From Zoogloea sp035335645 (GTDB lineage Bacteria; Pseudomonadota; Gammaproteobacteria; Burkholderiales; Rhodocyclaceae), in contig DAOQMM010000013.1 in NCBI GenBank assembly GCA_035335645.1, forward strand, positions 1 through 49,307: a DNA stretch of 49,307 bases. Reading direction: 5' to 3'. Below, piece after piece: positions 33,974-43,312 of the stretch. Within the stretch, counting starts at the first letter, position 1, and each line of letters opens with the position of its first letter. Position numbers and translations under genes: made by a program. Below the pieces are notes generated by a model, which saw only the letters and a list, made by a program, of their open reading frames with translations, searched no databases and was not told where the DNA came from.

Positions 33974-35227
33974 ATGTCCTACGAATTTCTGGTCGGTCTG
34001 CGTTACACCCGTTCGAAGCGGCGGGCCCGCAAGGGAAACCGCTTCATCTCATTCATCTCCCTGGTGTCGATGGCGGGCATTGCGCTGGGCGTGGCAGCGC
34101 TGATCGTGGTGCTGTCGGTGATGAACGGCTTCCAGCGGGAACTGCGCACGCGCATCCTCGGTGTTGCGTCCCACGTGCAGGTCACCGGCTTCGACGGCGA
34201 GCTGGCCAACTGGCAGCGCATCGCGGACGAGGCATCGAAGCATCCGCGGGTGCTGGCCGCGGCGCCCTTCGTGCAGGCGCAGGGGATGTTGTCCTTTGAT
34301 CAGACGGTGCGTGGCACGCTGGTGCGGGGCATCCTGCCGGATGCGGAGGACAAGGTGGCGGATTTCGCGCAGCACATGCGCGCCGGTCGGCTCGACGAAC
34401 TCCAGCCGGGGGGCTTCGGTATCGTGTTGGGCGCCGATCTGGCGCGCGCGCTGCGCGTGACCGTGGGTGACAAGGTGACGCTCATCGCACCTCAGGGCCT
34501 GGTGACGCCGGCGGCAATCCTGCCGCGCCTGAAGCAGTTCCGGGTGACGGGCATCTTCGAGGTCGGCATGTATGAGTACGACTCCAGCCTGGCCTTGGTC
34601 CATCTGCAGGATGCCCAGGCCTTGTACCGGATGGAAGACCGGGTGTCCGGCGTGCGACTGAAGCTCGACGATCTGTTTAAGGCGCCCCAGGTGGCCCGCG
34701 AGCTGATGGGCTACGTTCAGGCGGATACGCTGATTTCGGACTGGACCCGCGCCCATGCCAATTTCTTCCGGGCGGTGCAGATCGAGAAGAACGTGATGTT
34801 CATCATCCTGCTGCTGATCGTGGCGGTGGCGGCCTTCAACATCGTGTCCACGCTGGTGATGGCGGTTCAGGACAAACGGGCGGACATCGCCATCCTGCGC
34901 ACGCTGGGGGCCAGTCCAGGTTCGATCATGGGCATCTTTGTGATCCAGGGCGCGCTGATCGGGGTGGTGGGGCTCGCCATCGGCGTGATCGGCGGTGTGG
35001 CGCTGGCCCTCAACATCGACGTGGTGGTGCCGGCCATCGAGCGGACGTTCGGCATCCAGTTTCTGGCCAAGGACGTGTATTACATCTCCGACCTGCCGTC
35101 GCAACTGCTGTGGAGCGATGTCGGCGTGATTGCGACCGTGTCCTTCGTGCTGACCCTTGTTGCGACCTTGTATCCCAGCTGGCGGGCATCGCGGCTCAAC
35201 CCGGCGGAGGCCCTGCGCTATGAATGA
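33974..35227 (+). CDS. lolC: Lipoprotein-releasing ABC transporter permease LolC/LolE
   Basis: 417 residues, starting MSYEFLVGLRYTRSKRR, a typical LolC/E beginning. There is one N-terminal membrane helix (SMAGIALGVAALIVVLSVMN), a periplasmic domain and three C-terminal helices with the FtsX-like DIAILRTLGASPGSIMGIF coupling motif. With LolD it extracts outer-membrane lipoproteins from the inner membrane and passes them to LolA. No separate second permease gene is adjacent, consistent with a homodimeric form. The 3' end overlaps lolD by 8 bases. Confidence 0.92.
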   Translation: MSYEFLVGLRYTRSKRRARKGNRFISFISLVSMAGIALGVAALIVVLSVMNGFQRELRTRILGVASHVQVTGFDGELANWQRIADEASKHPRVLAAAPFVQAQGMLSFDQTVRGTLVRGILPDAEDKVADFAQHMRAGRLDELQPGGFGIVLGADLARALRVTVGDKVTLIAPQGLVTPAAILPRLKQFRVTGIFEVGMYEYDSSLALVHLQDAQALYRMEDRVSGVRLKLDDLFKAPQVARELMGYVQADTLISDWTRAHANFFRAVQIEKNVMFIILLLIVAVAAFNIVSTLVMAVQDKRADIAILRTLGASPGSIMGIFVIQGALIGVVGLAIGVIGGVALALNIDVVVPAIERTFGIQFLAKDVYYISDLPSQLLWSDVGVIATVSFVLTLVATLYPSWRASRLNPAEALRYE

Positions 35228-35915
35228 ACGGACGTCCGATGGGGTGATTGCCTGCCGTGGGCTCGCCAAGACTTTCCGTGAAGGCGATGACGCGGTGAGC
35301 GTGCTGACGGACGTCACCCTCTCCGTGCAACGGGGCGAGCGGGTGGCTGTGGTCGGGGCCTCGGGCTCCGGCAAGAGCACCCTGTTGCATCTGCTGGGCG
35401 GGCTGGATGTGCCGTCCGCGGGGTCAGTGAGTCTGCTGGGGCGGGATTTCTCGACGATCTCCGATGCGGAGCGGGGGCGCCTGCGCAACCAGTCACTGGG
35501 TTTCGTTTATCAGTTTCATCATTTGCTGGCAGAATTTTCAGCTCTGGAAAATGTGGCCATGCCGCTGCTGGTACGGCGGCTGCCCCGTGAGGAGGCGCTG
35601 GCGCGGGCGGCCGAGGCGCTGAAGGACGTCGGACTGGAACACCGGATGGATCACACCCCCGGCGAGCTGTCTGGCGGGGAACGGCAGCGCGCGGCCATTG
35701 CGCGGGCGCTGGTGACCCGGCCGGCCTGTGTGCTGGCCGACGAACCCACCGGAAATCTGGACCGCCAGACGGCGGAACGGGTGTTCGGATTGATGCTGGC
35801 GCTGGCGGAGCAGCATGGCACGAGTTTCGTCATCGTGACCCATGACACGGCGCTGGCTGCCCGGACGCACCGCGTCCTGCACCTGCGGGACGGTCGCCTC
35901 GCAGGGGAAACCTGA
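35220..35915 (+). CDS. lolD: Lipoprotein-releasing system ATP-binding protein LolD
   Basis: 231 residues. ABC ATPase with Walker A GASGSGKST, the LolD-type QFHHLLAEFSALENVAMP, signature LSGGERQR and Walker B VLADEPTGNLD. The ATG lies inside the lolC stop region (8-base overlap), so the two are translated together. Confidence 0.95.
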   Translation: MNERTSDGVIACRGLAKTFREGDDAVSVLTDVTLSVQRGERVAVVGASGSGKSTLLHLLGGLDVPSAGSVSLLGRDFSTISDAERGRLRNQSLGFVYQFHHLLAEFSALENVAMPLLVRRLPREEALARAAEALKDVGLEHRMDHTPGELSGGERQRAAIARALVTRPACVLADEPTGNLDRQTAERVFGLMLALAEQHGTSFVIVTHDTALAARTHRVLHLRDGRLAGET

Positions 35916-35970
35916 CTCGGCAGCGGGGTCTTCCGCGTACGGAAACATGACATCGTGGCAGAAGGCGCTC

Positions 35971-35997
35971 TCAAGTTTGTGGGCGCGGCACCGATAG
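35971..35997 (+). promoter_or_regulatory. Sigma-28 (FliA) promoter of the chemoreceptor gene
   Basis: TCAAGTTT (35971-35978) and ACCGATAG (35990-35997) are separated by exactly 11 bases, close to the flagellar consensus TAAAGTTT-N11-GCCGATAA. The inferred start near 36004 precedes the chemoreceptor ATG by about 45 bases, which places this receptor in the late flagellar regulon. Confidence 0.85.
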
Positions 35998-36048
35998 AGT
36001 GCATAATAATTCTGTTGAATTAAATGTTTCCGACGATTCAAAAGGGAG

Positions 36049-38076
36049 ATGAACATGCACCTGCTCTTTGCGCCGGCCGTCGCATTGCTCAATCGAATGC
36101 GATACCGGGCCAAGTTTGCGTTGCTGGGCGCTCTGGCCTTTGCGGTGGTGCTCTTCCTGTTGGGGCAGTTGGCGTTTTCGCTGCGGGAAAGCATGCACTT
36201 CACCGAAGCCGAACGGTCCGCGCTGGGCGTGGTGCCCCGCCTGCTGACGGTCATCCAGCTGACGCAGCAGCACCGCGGCCTGTCTGCCGGAGTCCTCAAT
36301 GGCAATGAGGGCATGCGCATCCGCCTGACCGCCAAAACGGGGGAACTGGGTGAGGCCATGAAAAAGGTCGATGCCATTGCACTTGGCGCGGACGCCTCGA
36401 TTCCGATGGCACGGTGGGGGGAAGTGAAATCCGCGTGGGAGGTCCTGCGAGCCAACGGCTTGAATCTTCCGCCGAAGGAAAATCTCACTGCCCATAGTCG
36501 CCTGGTTGCGATGGAGGTGCTGGCGCTGCACGATCTGGGCGACGACGGCAATCTGACCCTCGATCCGGTGGCGGATACCTATTACCTGATCGACAACCTG
36601 CTCAAGCGTGTTCCCGAAGTGACGGAACGTCTCGGCCGCCTGCGTGCGCTGGGCACAGGAGTGCTGGCGGCCAAGAGCCTCGATGAGCAGAAGCGGTACG
36701 ACATCAGCGTGCAGTTGGGGGAGCTGGACATGGCGGTCGAAGCCCTGAACGAAAACTTCGACCGGGCCATCCGTTTCAATCCGGCGCTCAAGGGATCGCT
36801 CGGTGCCTTGCGTGATGGTTTCAATGCGGGAACCGGCAAGGTGCTGGACCAGTTGCAGAATCATGTGCTCAAGGGGGATTTCGAGATGGCGCCGCAGGCC
36901 TATTTCGATCTGGTCACTCAGGCGATCGACATCGCGTATGCCAAGACCTTCGGAGAGTTGATCCCGGCCACCGACGAGCTGCTGGCCGCGCGGATTGCCG
37001 GTCATCAGCGGAGTTTCGCCATCGATCTCGTGGTTGCGGTCCTGGTGATCCTGGTGCTGGCCTACCTCAGCGGCGCGACGTACGTCTCGGTCAATGATGC
37101 GGTGACCCGCCTCAGCAATGGCGCGGAATCGCTGGCGAATGGCGATCTTTCAACGCGCATCGGTCTGGAAAGCCGGGACGAACTTGGCGACGTCGCCGAG
37201 CGTTTCAACGCGATGGCGGCTGCGTTCTCGGAAGTCATCCGCAAGGTTCAGCAAGGAGCCGACGCGGTGGCCGGGTCTTCCGTCTCGCTGGCGGGATCGG
37301 CCGCCCGTGTGTCGGATGGGTCGGAACAGCAAAGCGCGGCGGCGTCGAGCATGGCCGCCGCGGTGGAAGAGATGACGGTGGGGATCGAGGAGATTGCCGT
37401 CAACGCCGCATCCGCGGAAGGCGTGTCGTCGGAGTCGGGGAAATTGTCCCAGGAAGGGGGGGCGGTGGTGGCGCGGACGGTTTCGGAGATGGAGCGGATC
37501 GCCGACGCGGTGCAGGAATCTGCCCGCGTGATCCAGGAACTCGGCGACCAGTCCGCGCAGATCTCGACCATCGTCAATTCCATCAAGGAAATTGCCGACC
37601 AGACCAATCTGCTGGCCCTCAATGCGGCCATCGAGGCCGCACGGGCGGGCGAGACGGGACGGGGTTTCGCGGTGGTGGCCGATGAGGTACGCAAGCTGGC
37701 GGAACGTACGGCCAAGGCAACGGAGGAGATCACGACCATGGTTGCGTCCATCCAGGCCGGCACGGGCAAGGCCGTGGACACCATGCAGGATGGCGTTCGC
37801 CGTGTACAGGAAGGCGTCCAGCTGGCGGGCCAGGCGGGTATTTCGATGGATCAGATCCGCAGCGGTGCCGGGCGGGTGGTGACTGCCGTCACCGATATTT
37901 CTGCCGCCTTGCGGGAGCAGGGGGTGGCCAGCACCGAAATTGCCCGCAATGTTGAACGCATCGCCCAGATGGCCGAGCAGAACAGTGCCGCGGTCCGGGA
38001 TACGGCAGGCACCGCCCGGGAACTGGAGCGCCTCGCGCAACAATTGCGGGGCGACGTTCAACGTTTCCGGATCTGA
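36049..38076 (+). CDS. Methyl-accepting chemotaxis protein with NIT-like sensor domain
   Basis: 675 residues. TM1 is at about residues 22-45 and TM2 at about 322-345, flanking a roughly 275-residue helical periplasmic domain that contains QLTQQHRGLSAGVLNGNEGM, reminiscent of the NIT domain P-box. HAMP follows (NGAESLANGDLSTRIG), then a coiled-coil signalling domain with the conserved tip EIADQTNLLALNAAIEAARA near residue 520. There is no C-terminal CheR pentapeptide. AGGGAGA precedes the ATG. The ligand is unknown; nitrate or nitrite is suggested only by domain resemblance. A sigma-28 promoter drives it. Confidence 0.9.
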   Translation: MNMHLLFAPAVALLNRMRYRAKFALLGALAFAVVLFLLGQLAFSLRESMHFTEAERSALGVVPRLLTVIQLTQQHRGLSAGVLNGNEGMRIRLTAKTGELGEAMKKVDAIALGADASIPMARWGEVKSAWEVLRANGLNLPPKENLTAHSRLVAMEVLALHDLGDDGNLTLDPVADTYYLIDNLLKRVPEVTERLGRLRALGTGVLAAKSLDEQKRYDISVQLGELDMAVEALNENFDRAIRFNPALKGSLGALRDGFNAGTGKVLDQLQNHVLKGDFEMAPQAYFDLVTQAIDIAYAKTFGELIPATDELLAARIAGHQRSFAIDLVVAVLVILVLAYLSGATYVSVNDAVTRLSNGAESLANGDLSTRIGLESRDELGDVAERFNAMAAAFSEVIRKVQQGADAVAGSSVSLAGSAARVSDGSEQQSAAASSMAAAVEEMTVGIEEIAVNAASAEGVSSESGKLSQEGGAVVARTVSEMERIADAVQESARVIQELGDQSAQISTIVNSIKEIADQTNLLALNAAIEAARAGETGRGFAVVADEVRKLAERTAKATEEITTMVASIQAGTGKAVDTMQDGVRRVQEGVQLAGQAGISMDQIRSGAGRVVTAVTDISAALREQGVASTEIARNVERIAQMAEQNSAAVRDTAGTARELERLAQQLRGDVQRFRI

Positions 38077-38098
38077 GCGTCTTTCAACAGGGACGACG

Positions 38099-38120
38099 GG
38101 GCGCCTGAGGCGCCCTTCTT
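38099..38120 (+). terminator. Rho-independent terminator after the chemoreceptor gene
   Basis: GGGCGCC and GGCGCCC form a 7-bp stem with a TGA loop, followed by TTCTTACTT, 22 bases after the stop. Confidence 0.75.
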
Positions 38121-38158
38121 ACTTGAGCGACGGACCGTCTGCCGACGGACGGCGGATC

Positions 38159-39247
38159 TCAATGCGGGAGCAGGGCGGTTTCCAGTTCCTGGCGGCCGAG
38201 GGGTGAGGCCATCGCGATGACATGCTGGCCAGGTTGCAGGCGGAAGTCCTTGGGCGGATTGAAGACGAAGGTCTCGCCCTCGCGCACGGCCAGCAGCACA
38301 TAGTTCGGGCTGCGTAGCTGCAGGGTACCCAGATCGCGTGGTTCGAAGCGCGGCGGCACCTGCACTTCCTCGAGACGCAGTTTCTTCTCGGAGCGCAGCA
38401 TCTCGTCCAGGAAGGACACCACATGGGGGCGGACCATGCTGGACGCGATCCGCATGCCGCCCGTGAAGTCCGGTGAGATCACGCTGTCGGCGCCGGCCTT
38501 GCGAAGTTTTTCGGCATTGCGCACTTCATGACAGCGGGCCACCACGCGGATCGACGGGTTGAGCTGCTTGGCCGTGAAGACGATCATCAGATTGCGGCTG
38601 TCGTCGCCCGTCACCGCAAACACGCCCTGGGCGTCCTGGATGCCGGCTGACATCAGCAGGTCGTCGTCGCTTGCGTCACCGACCAGGTAAACCAGGCCCG
38701 GGCTGCGTTCCCGTTGCGATTCCATGCCGGCTTCATCGCAGTCTATGGCGACGAAGTGGCGGTTCGTGGCGGTCATTTCGTTGCCCACGTTACGGCCGAC
38801 GCGGCCGTAGCCACAGATGATGAAGTGGCCGTGGAGCTTTCGGATCTGCTTTTCCATACGTCGTCTCCGCAGGCTGTAATCGAGGTCACTCTCGAGGAAG
38901 AAGACCGTCAGGCTGGTGAACAGAAAGGTGACGGCGCCAAAGCCGGCAAGGGCAATCAGGCCCGCGAAGAGGCGCTCGGCGATGCCGTCGATGGGCACGA
39001 CCTCACCGTAGCCGACTGTGGTGACCGTAATCAGGGTCATGTACAGGGCGTCGGACAGATTGGCCTGCTCGCCGCCCGCTGCGTAAAAGCCCACCGTGCC
39101 AAGCACGATCAGGCCCAGCAGCACCCCCGCCGCGAAATAGATGCGCAGCAGGATGCGCGGGAGCTGGCTGCGCCGCGACTGTCGCATCGGGATGCGCCGC
39201 TTGGGCGCCGGCTGTTGCCAGGCAGTGACGAACTCGTCGAGCTTCAT
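38159..39247 (-). CDS. Potassium channel protein with TrkA-N (RCK) domain
   Basis: 362 residues from the ATG at 39247, with GGAAAGGG upstream; the frame is open further but without support. Two membrane helices (YFAAGVLLGLIVLGTVGFY and LIALAGFGAVTFLFTSL) flank the selectivity filter TVTTVGYGE. An RCK/TrkA-N Rossmann domain follows (HFIICGYGRVGRNVG) and then a TrkA-C-like domain. This is the Kch/MthK architecture of ligand-gated potassium channels. The start codon overlaps the end of the upstream DUF2062 gene by 4 bases. Confidence 0.9.
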   Translation of the reverse strand: MKLDEFVTAWQQPAPKRRIPMRQSRRSQLPRILLRIYFAAGVLLGLIVLGTVGFYAAGGEQANLSDALYMTLITVTTVGYGEVVPIDGIAERLFAGLIALAGFGAVTFLFTSLTVFFLESDLDYSLRRRRMEKQIRKLHGHFIICGYGRVGRNVGNEMTATNRHFVAIDCDEAGMESQRERSPGLVYLVGDASDDDLLMSAGIQDAQGVFAVTGDDSRNLMIVFTAKQLNPSIRVVARCHEVRNAEKLRKAGADSVISPDFTGGMRIASSMVRPHVVSFLDEMLRSEKKLRLEEVQVPPRFEPRDLGTLQLRSPNYVLLAVREGETFVFNPPKDFRLQPGQHVIAMASPLGRQELETALLPH

Positions 39248-39777
39248 GCGAGCCCTTTCCGGCGGCGCCAGGCGCGCACCAGATGGATCCGCCATGCCAG
39301 CCGGGTCAGGACATAGCCGGAACAGGCGAGCACAGCGGCCAGCGCGACGAGCCCCAGAGCCAGGGGCCGTCCCAGGTCTGCGGCCCAGTGGGCGAGTTGT
39401 CCGAGCCAGTGAAGGAGACTGCCGTCAAGATCGGGTGGCGCGATGAACGTCCGGCCGTCCGGACCGAGGATCCACTGGCCGAGGGTGAAGGCGGCGAGAT
39501 ACAGGGGCACGATGGTGAATGGGTTGGTGTAGAGGGTCGTGAAGAGTGCCAACGGCAGATTGACCCTGAACATGACACTACAGAGCGCCGCGCCCAGCAT
39601 CTGGAAGGGCCCGGGGATCAGGCCGCAGAACAGGCCGACGGCCACGGCGCCTGCGGCGGAATGGCGGTTGAGATGCCACAGGCGGGGATGAAGCAGGGGA
39701 GCGCCCCACCACGCCAGCCAGCGATGGTCGGCGAGGGATTCCGGCGTAGGCAGATGGCGCTTGAGCAGTCGTCGCAT
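39244..39777 (-). CDS. DUF2062 membrane protein
   Basis: 177 residues with DUF2062 hallmarks: an N-terminal basic region, then AAGAVAVGLFCGLIPGPFQM, NLPLALFTTLYTNPFTIVPLY and further membrane helices. The function of the family is unknown. It is translationally coupled to the downstream potassium channel gene and divergent from comEC. Confidence 0.88.
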   Translation of the reverse strand: MRRLLKRHLPTPESLADHRWLAWWGAPLLHPRLWHLNRHSAAGAVAVGLFCGLIPGPFQMLGAALCSVMFRVNLPLALFTTLYTNPFTIVPLYLAAFTLGQWILGPDGRTFIAPPDLDGSLLHWLGQLAHWAADLGRPLALGLVALAAVLACSGYVLTRLAWRIHLVRAWRRRKGLA

Positions 39778-39894
39778 GGTGCGTCACGGTGCGACCGTTC
39801 TGGTCGGACCGGGCGAGCGGGAAAATCTCCCCCGCCCCGATTCTACTCTACGCCCGGCTTGGTGTCCGGGGCGGAGCAGGGTAGATTCGCGGTC

Positions 39895-42258
39895 ATGCTC
39901 ATGTCAATTTCCGGCTTCCTCGTGGGTGTCGTGTCGTGCCAGTTTGGGGCAGCGCTTCCGGCACCGTCCTGCCAGTTTGCAGCCGCCGTACTCGCGGCTG
40001 GCTGTGGGCTGGCCGGTGCCCTTTTGTACCGCTCGAGCCGGGAACGATGGCCAGGGCTGGCCCTGGTGCTGTCGATGCTCGCCGGCCTGGCGGCCGGTTA
40101 CGCCTACGCGGGCTGGCGGGCAGAGTTGCGCCTTGCCCAGTCCCTGCCTGGCGACTGGGAGGGGCGCGACGTGGCGGTGACGGGCATCGTGGCGACCTTG
40201 CCGCAGAATTTCGGGCGGGGTGTACGATTTGTGTTCGAGGTGGAGGCACCTGCAGGGGGGGCTGTGCCGCGCCGAATTTCCCTGGTCTGGTATCGCGGCG
40301 CTGACGACGACGAGGCCGGGCTGCTGGGCGAGGTGCATGCAGGCGAGCGCTGGCACCTGCTCGTGCGGCTCAAGCGACCCCACGGAAACGTCAATCGTCA
40401 TGGTTTTGATTACGAGGCGTGGTTGCTGGAGCAGGATCTTCGCGCGACCGGGTACGTGCGGGCAGACGCGTCGAACCGGCGGCTGGACGCCTTCGTGCTG
40501 TCGCCCGGCACGCTGGTCGAGCGGCTGCGGGAGGTCGTGCGGAGCCGCTTCCAGGCCGCCCTGCCTGACGGGCGTTACGCCGGCGTGCTGATTGCCCTGG
40601 CCATCGGGGACCAGCGGGCGATCCCCCAGGAGCAATGGTCGCTGTTTGCACGGACCGGCATTGCGCATCTGGTTTCCATCAGCGGCCTGCACGTGACCAT
40701 GGTGGCGGCCTTATGTGCTGCGGTGATCGGAGCGATCTGGCGGCGCGTGCCGGCCCTGGCGCTCCGCGTGCCCGCCCAGCAGGCCGCGGTGGCGACCGGC
40801 GCCTTAGCGGCGGGGGGCTATGCTCTGCTGGCCGGGTGGGGCGTGCCAGCGCAACGGACGTTTGCGATGCTGGCGTGGGTGGCGCTGGCGCTGCTGCTGC
40901 GGCGGGAGGCAGCGCCGTTCCGGGTGCTGGGCCTTGCGTTGCTGGGCGTCCTGCTGCTCGATCCCTGGGCGGTGCTGGCGCCGGGGTTCTGGCTGTCGTT
41001 CGGGGCAGTGGCCTTGCTGTTTCTGGCGGGCAGCGGACGGCTTGCCGCCGGCGGGCGCATCCGGGAGGCCTTGCGCGCCCAATGGGCCGTGACGGTGGGT
41101 ATGGTGCCGGCACTTCTGGTGCTGTTCCAGCAGTGCTCACTGGTGTCGCCGCTGGCCAATGGCTTGGCAATCCCCGTGGTGAGTTTCGTGGTGACACCCC
41201 TGGCGTTGCTGTTCTCGGTCTTCCCCCTGCAGATCCTGGCGGACGTCGCGCATGCGGTGCTGGGGGGCGTGATGCTGCCAGTGGAATGGCTTGGTGGCCT
41301 GCCCTACGCCCAGTGGCAGCAGGCTGCGCCGCCTTTCGTGCTGGCGCTCATGGCCACGCTGGGCTGTCTGTGGGCGCTTCTGCCCGCCGGCACTCCGGCC
41401 CGCTGGCTGGGGGCGTCGATGTTGCTCCCGCTGCTCGCCTGGCACCCCGCGCGGCCGGCGCCGGGTGCCCTGAAGATGACCGTGCTCGATGTGGGGCAGG
41501 GGCTGGCCGTGCACCTGCAGACGGCGGCGCACGATCTGCTCTACGACGCCGGGCCGGCGTTTTCCGCCGACGCCAACAGTGGTGAGCGCATCGTGCTGCC
41601 CTATCTGCGGGCGCAGGGTGTTCGTCGTCTCGACAGCGTGGTGGTGACGCACCAGGACAACGATCATGCCGGAGGCGCCGAGGCGGTGCTGGGCGGCATT
41701 CCCGTGGCGGAAGTACGCTCTTCCCTGCCGACGGCCCATCCGGCACGCCTGATGGCCGCGGACCGGCATCTTCCCTGTCGTGCCGGTGACGCGTGGGAAT
41801 GGGACGGCGTGCGTTTCCGTGTGCTTCATCCGGGGGCGGAGGCCGATGCGGATCGTCCGCGCAAGACGAACAACCTGTCCTGCGTGATCAGGGTGGACGC
41901 TGCGGGGCACAGCGTATTGCTGACCTCGGATATCGAAGCTTCGGACGAAGAGGCCTTGCTGGCGCGGGATCCAGGGGCGCTGGCCAGTGATCTGGTGCTC
42001 GCCCCCCATCATGGCAGCCGGACGTCCTCCACGCCGGCCTTCGTGGCAGCGACGCATCCGGCCTGGGTACTGTTTCCCGTCGGGTACCGGAACCGTTTCC
42101 ACCATCCCAATCCGGAGGTGTGGAGTCGCTGGAGCGGCGCAGGCGCGCGGATGGCGCGTACCGACGCGGAAGGCGCCCTGGAGGTCAGGGTTGATGCCGA
42201 AGGGGTGCAGGTCGAGGGCGCGCGGGCGGTGGCGCCGCGATACTGGTACGGGCGCTGA
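39895..42258 (+). CDS. comEC: DNA internalization-related competence protein ComEC/Rec2
   Basis: 787 residues from the ATG at 39895 (a second ATG is 6 bases later); the frame is open upstream into antisense DUF2062. Architecture: N-terminal membrane segment and DUF4131-like OB domain (DVAVTGIVATLPQNFG), a competence membrane domain (HLVSISGLHVTMVAALCA), then a metallo-beta-lactamase domain (DVGQGLAVHLQT, VVTHQDNDHAGG, LTSDIEASD, APHHGSRTSS). ComEC forms the inner-membrane channel for transforming DNA. Together with the minor pilins it suggests competence. Confidence 0.94.
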   Translation: MLMSISGFLVGVVSCQFGAALPAPSCQFAAAVLAAGCGLAGALLYRSSRERWPGLALVLSMLAGLAAGYAYAGWRAELRLAQSLPGDWEGRDVAVTGIVATLPQNFGRGVRFVFEVEAPAGGAVPRRISLVWYRGADDDEAGLLGEVHAGERWHLLVRLKRPHGNVNRHGFDYEAWLLEQDLRATGYVRADASNRRLDAFVLSPGTLVERLREVVRSRFQAALPDGRYAGVLIALAIGDQRAIPQEQWSLFARTGIAHLVSISGLHVTMVAALCAAVIGAIWRRVPALALRVPAQQAAVATGALAAGGYALLAGWGVPAQRTFAMLAWVALALLLRREAAPFRVLGLALLGVLLLDPWAVLAPGFWLSFGAVALLFLAGSGRLAAGGRIREALRAQWAVTVGMVPALLVLFQQCSLVSPLANGLAIPVVSFVVTPLALLFSVFPLQILADVAHAVLGGVMLPVEWLGGLPYAQWQQAAPPFVLALMATLGCLWALLPAGTPARWLGASMLLPLLAWHPARPAPGALKMTVLDVGQGLAVHLQTAAHDLLYDAGPAFSADANSGERIVLPYLRAQGVRRLDSVVVTHQDNDHAGGAEAVLGGIPVAEVRSSLPTAHPARLMAADRHLPCRAGDAWEWDGVRFRVLHPGAEADADRPRKTNNLSCVIRVDAAGHSVLLTSDIEASDEEALLARDPGALASDLVLAPHHGSRTSSTPAFVAATHPAWVLFPVGYRNRFHHPNPEVWSRWSGAGARMARTDAEGALEVRVDAEGVQVEGARAVAPRYWYGR

Positions 42259-42370
42259 CGCGATCGGCATTCCACGGGCTGCAGATGCCGGACTGCATGG
42301 TGCCAAAGCTTCACGGTGCCGATGCTATCCTTCCGGCGTTACCACTCTCGCCCTTGTCGGCCGGGTCTCC

Positions 42371-43312
42371 ATGAGCTTGATTGATGCCCTGCGCAGGCTG
42401 TTCACGCCTGCCCCCGTCGTTGTGCCACCGGCCGCGGAGGTGTCCGCCGGAGGCTTCGAGCAGCCTCGATTCCACCGCGTCCAGTGTGCCGGCCCCCATG
42501 GCCTGCATCGAATCGCCTATACAGAGTGGGGTGACCCGGCCAATCCGCGGGTGTTGATGTGCGTGCATGGACTCACCCGCAACGGACGGGATTTCGACGA
42601 CCTGGCCCGGTCACTGGCCCATCATTACCGGGTCGTCTGTCCAGATGTGGTGGGCCGTGGGCAGAGCGAATGGCTGGCGGTGAAGGACGATTATCAGCTG
42701 CCCACCTACGTGGCCGACATGATCACCCTGATCGCCCGCCTGAACGTGGAGACCGTGGACTGGGTCGGGACGTCCATGGGCGGGCTGATCGGAATGCTCG
42801 TTGCCAGTCTGCCCGAACAGCCAATCCGTCGCCTGGTGCTCAACGACGTGGGGCCGGTCATCACGGTGAGCTCCCTGCGTCGCATCGGCGAATACGTGGG
42901 CAAGGCACCGGTGTTTCCCAGCTACGAGGCCGGCGAGGCCTTCATCCGGGCGGTGAGCGAGCCGTTCGGGCGCCTCAGTGACGCCCAGTGGCGTCAGCTC
43001 GCGGTCCATTCCCTGAAGCAGACCGAGGCGGGCTGGGAGATGCGCTACGACCCGGGCATCGGCGAACCCTTTCGCAAGACTCCGGTGCTGATGGACGTGG
43101 AACTGTGGTCGATCTACGACGCCATCGCCTGTCCGACGCTGGTGGTACGCGGGGCCGAATCGGACCTGCTGCTGCGGGAGACGGCCGTGGAGATGGGCCG
43201 TCGCGGCCCGAAGGCAAGCCTCTTCGAGGTCCCTCACGTGGGCCATGCACCCACCCTCATGGAGCCGGCCCAGATCGCCCCGATTCGCGACTTCCTGCTC
43301 GGGAGCCGCTGA
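42371..43312 (+). CDS. Alpha/beta hydrolase
   Basis: 313 residues from the ATG at 42371. Alpha/beta hydrolase fold: oxyanion region VCVHGLTRNGRDF, nucleophile Ser135 in VGTSMGGLIG, a late Asp candidate in VRGAESDLLL and His in VPHVGHAPTL. The substrate is unknown. Its stop overlaps the ATG of the next gene by one base (TGATG). Confidence 0.88.
   Translation: MSLIDALRRLFTPAPVVVPPAAEVSAGGFEQPRFHRVQCAGPHGLHRIAYTEWGDPANPRVLMCVHGLTRNGRDFDDLARSLAHHYRVVCPDVVGRGQSEWLAVKDDYQLPTYVADMITLIARLNVETVDWVGTSMGGLIGMLVASLPEQPIRRLVLNDVGPVITVSSLRRIGEYVGKAPVFPSYEAGEAFIRAVSEPFGRLSDAQWRQLAVHSLKQTEAGWEMRYDPGIGEPFRKTPVLMDVELWSIYDAIACPTLVVRGAESDLLLRETAVEMGRRGPKASLFEVPHVGHAPTLMEPAQIAPIRDFLLGSR

Noticed and set aside
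35931..35944. Small palindrome TTCCGCGTACGGAA after lolD
   Set aside because: The stem is only 5 bp and no T-run follows, so it is too weak to call a terminator.
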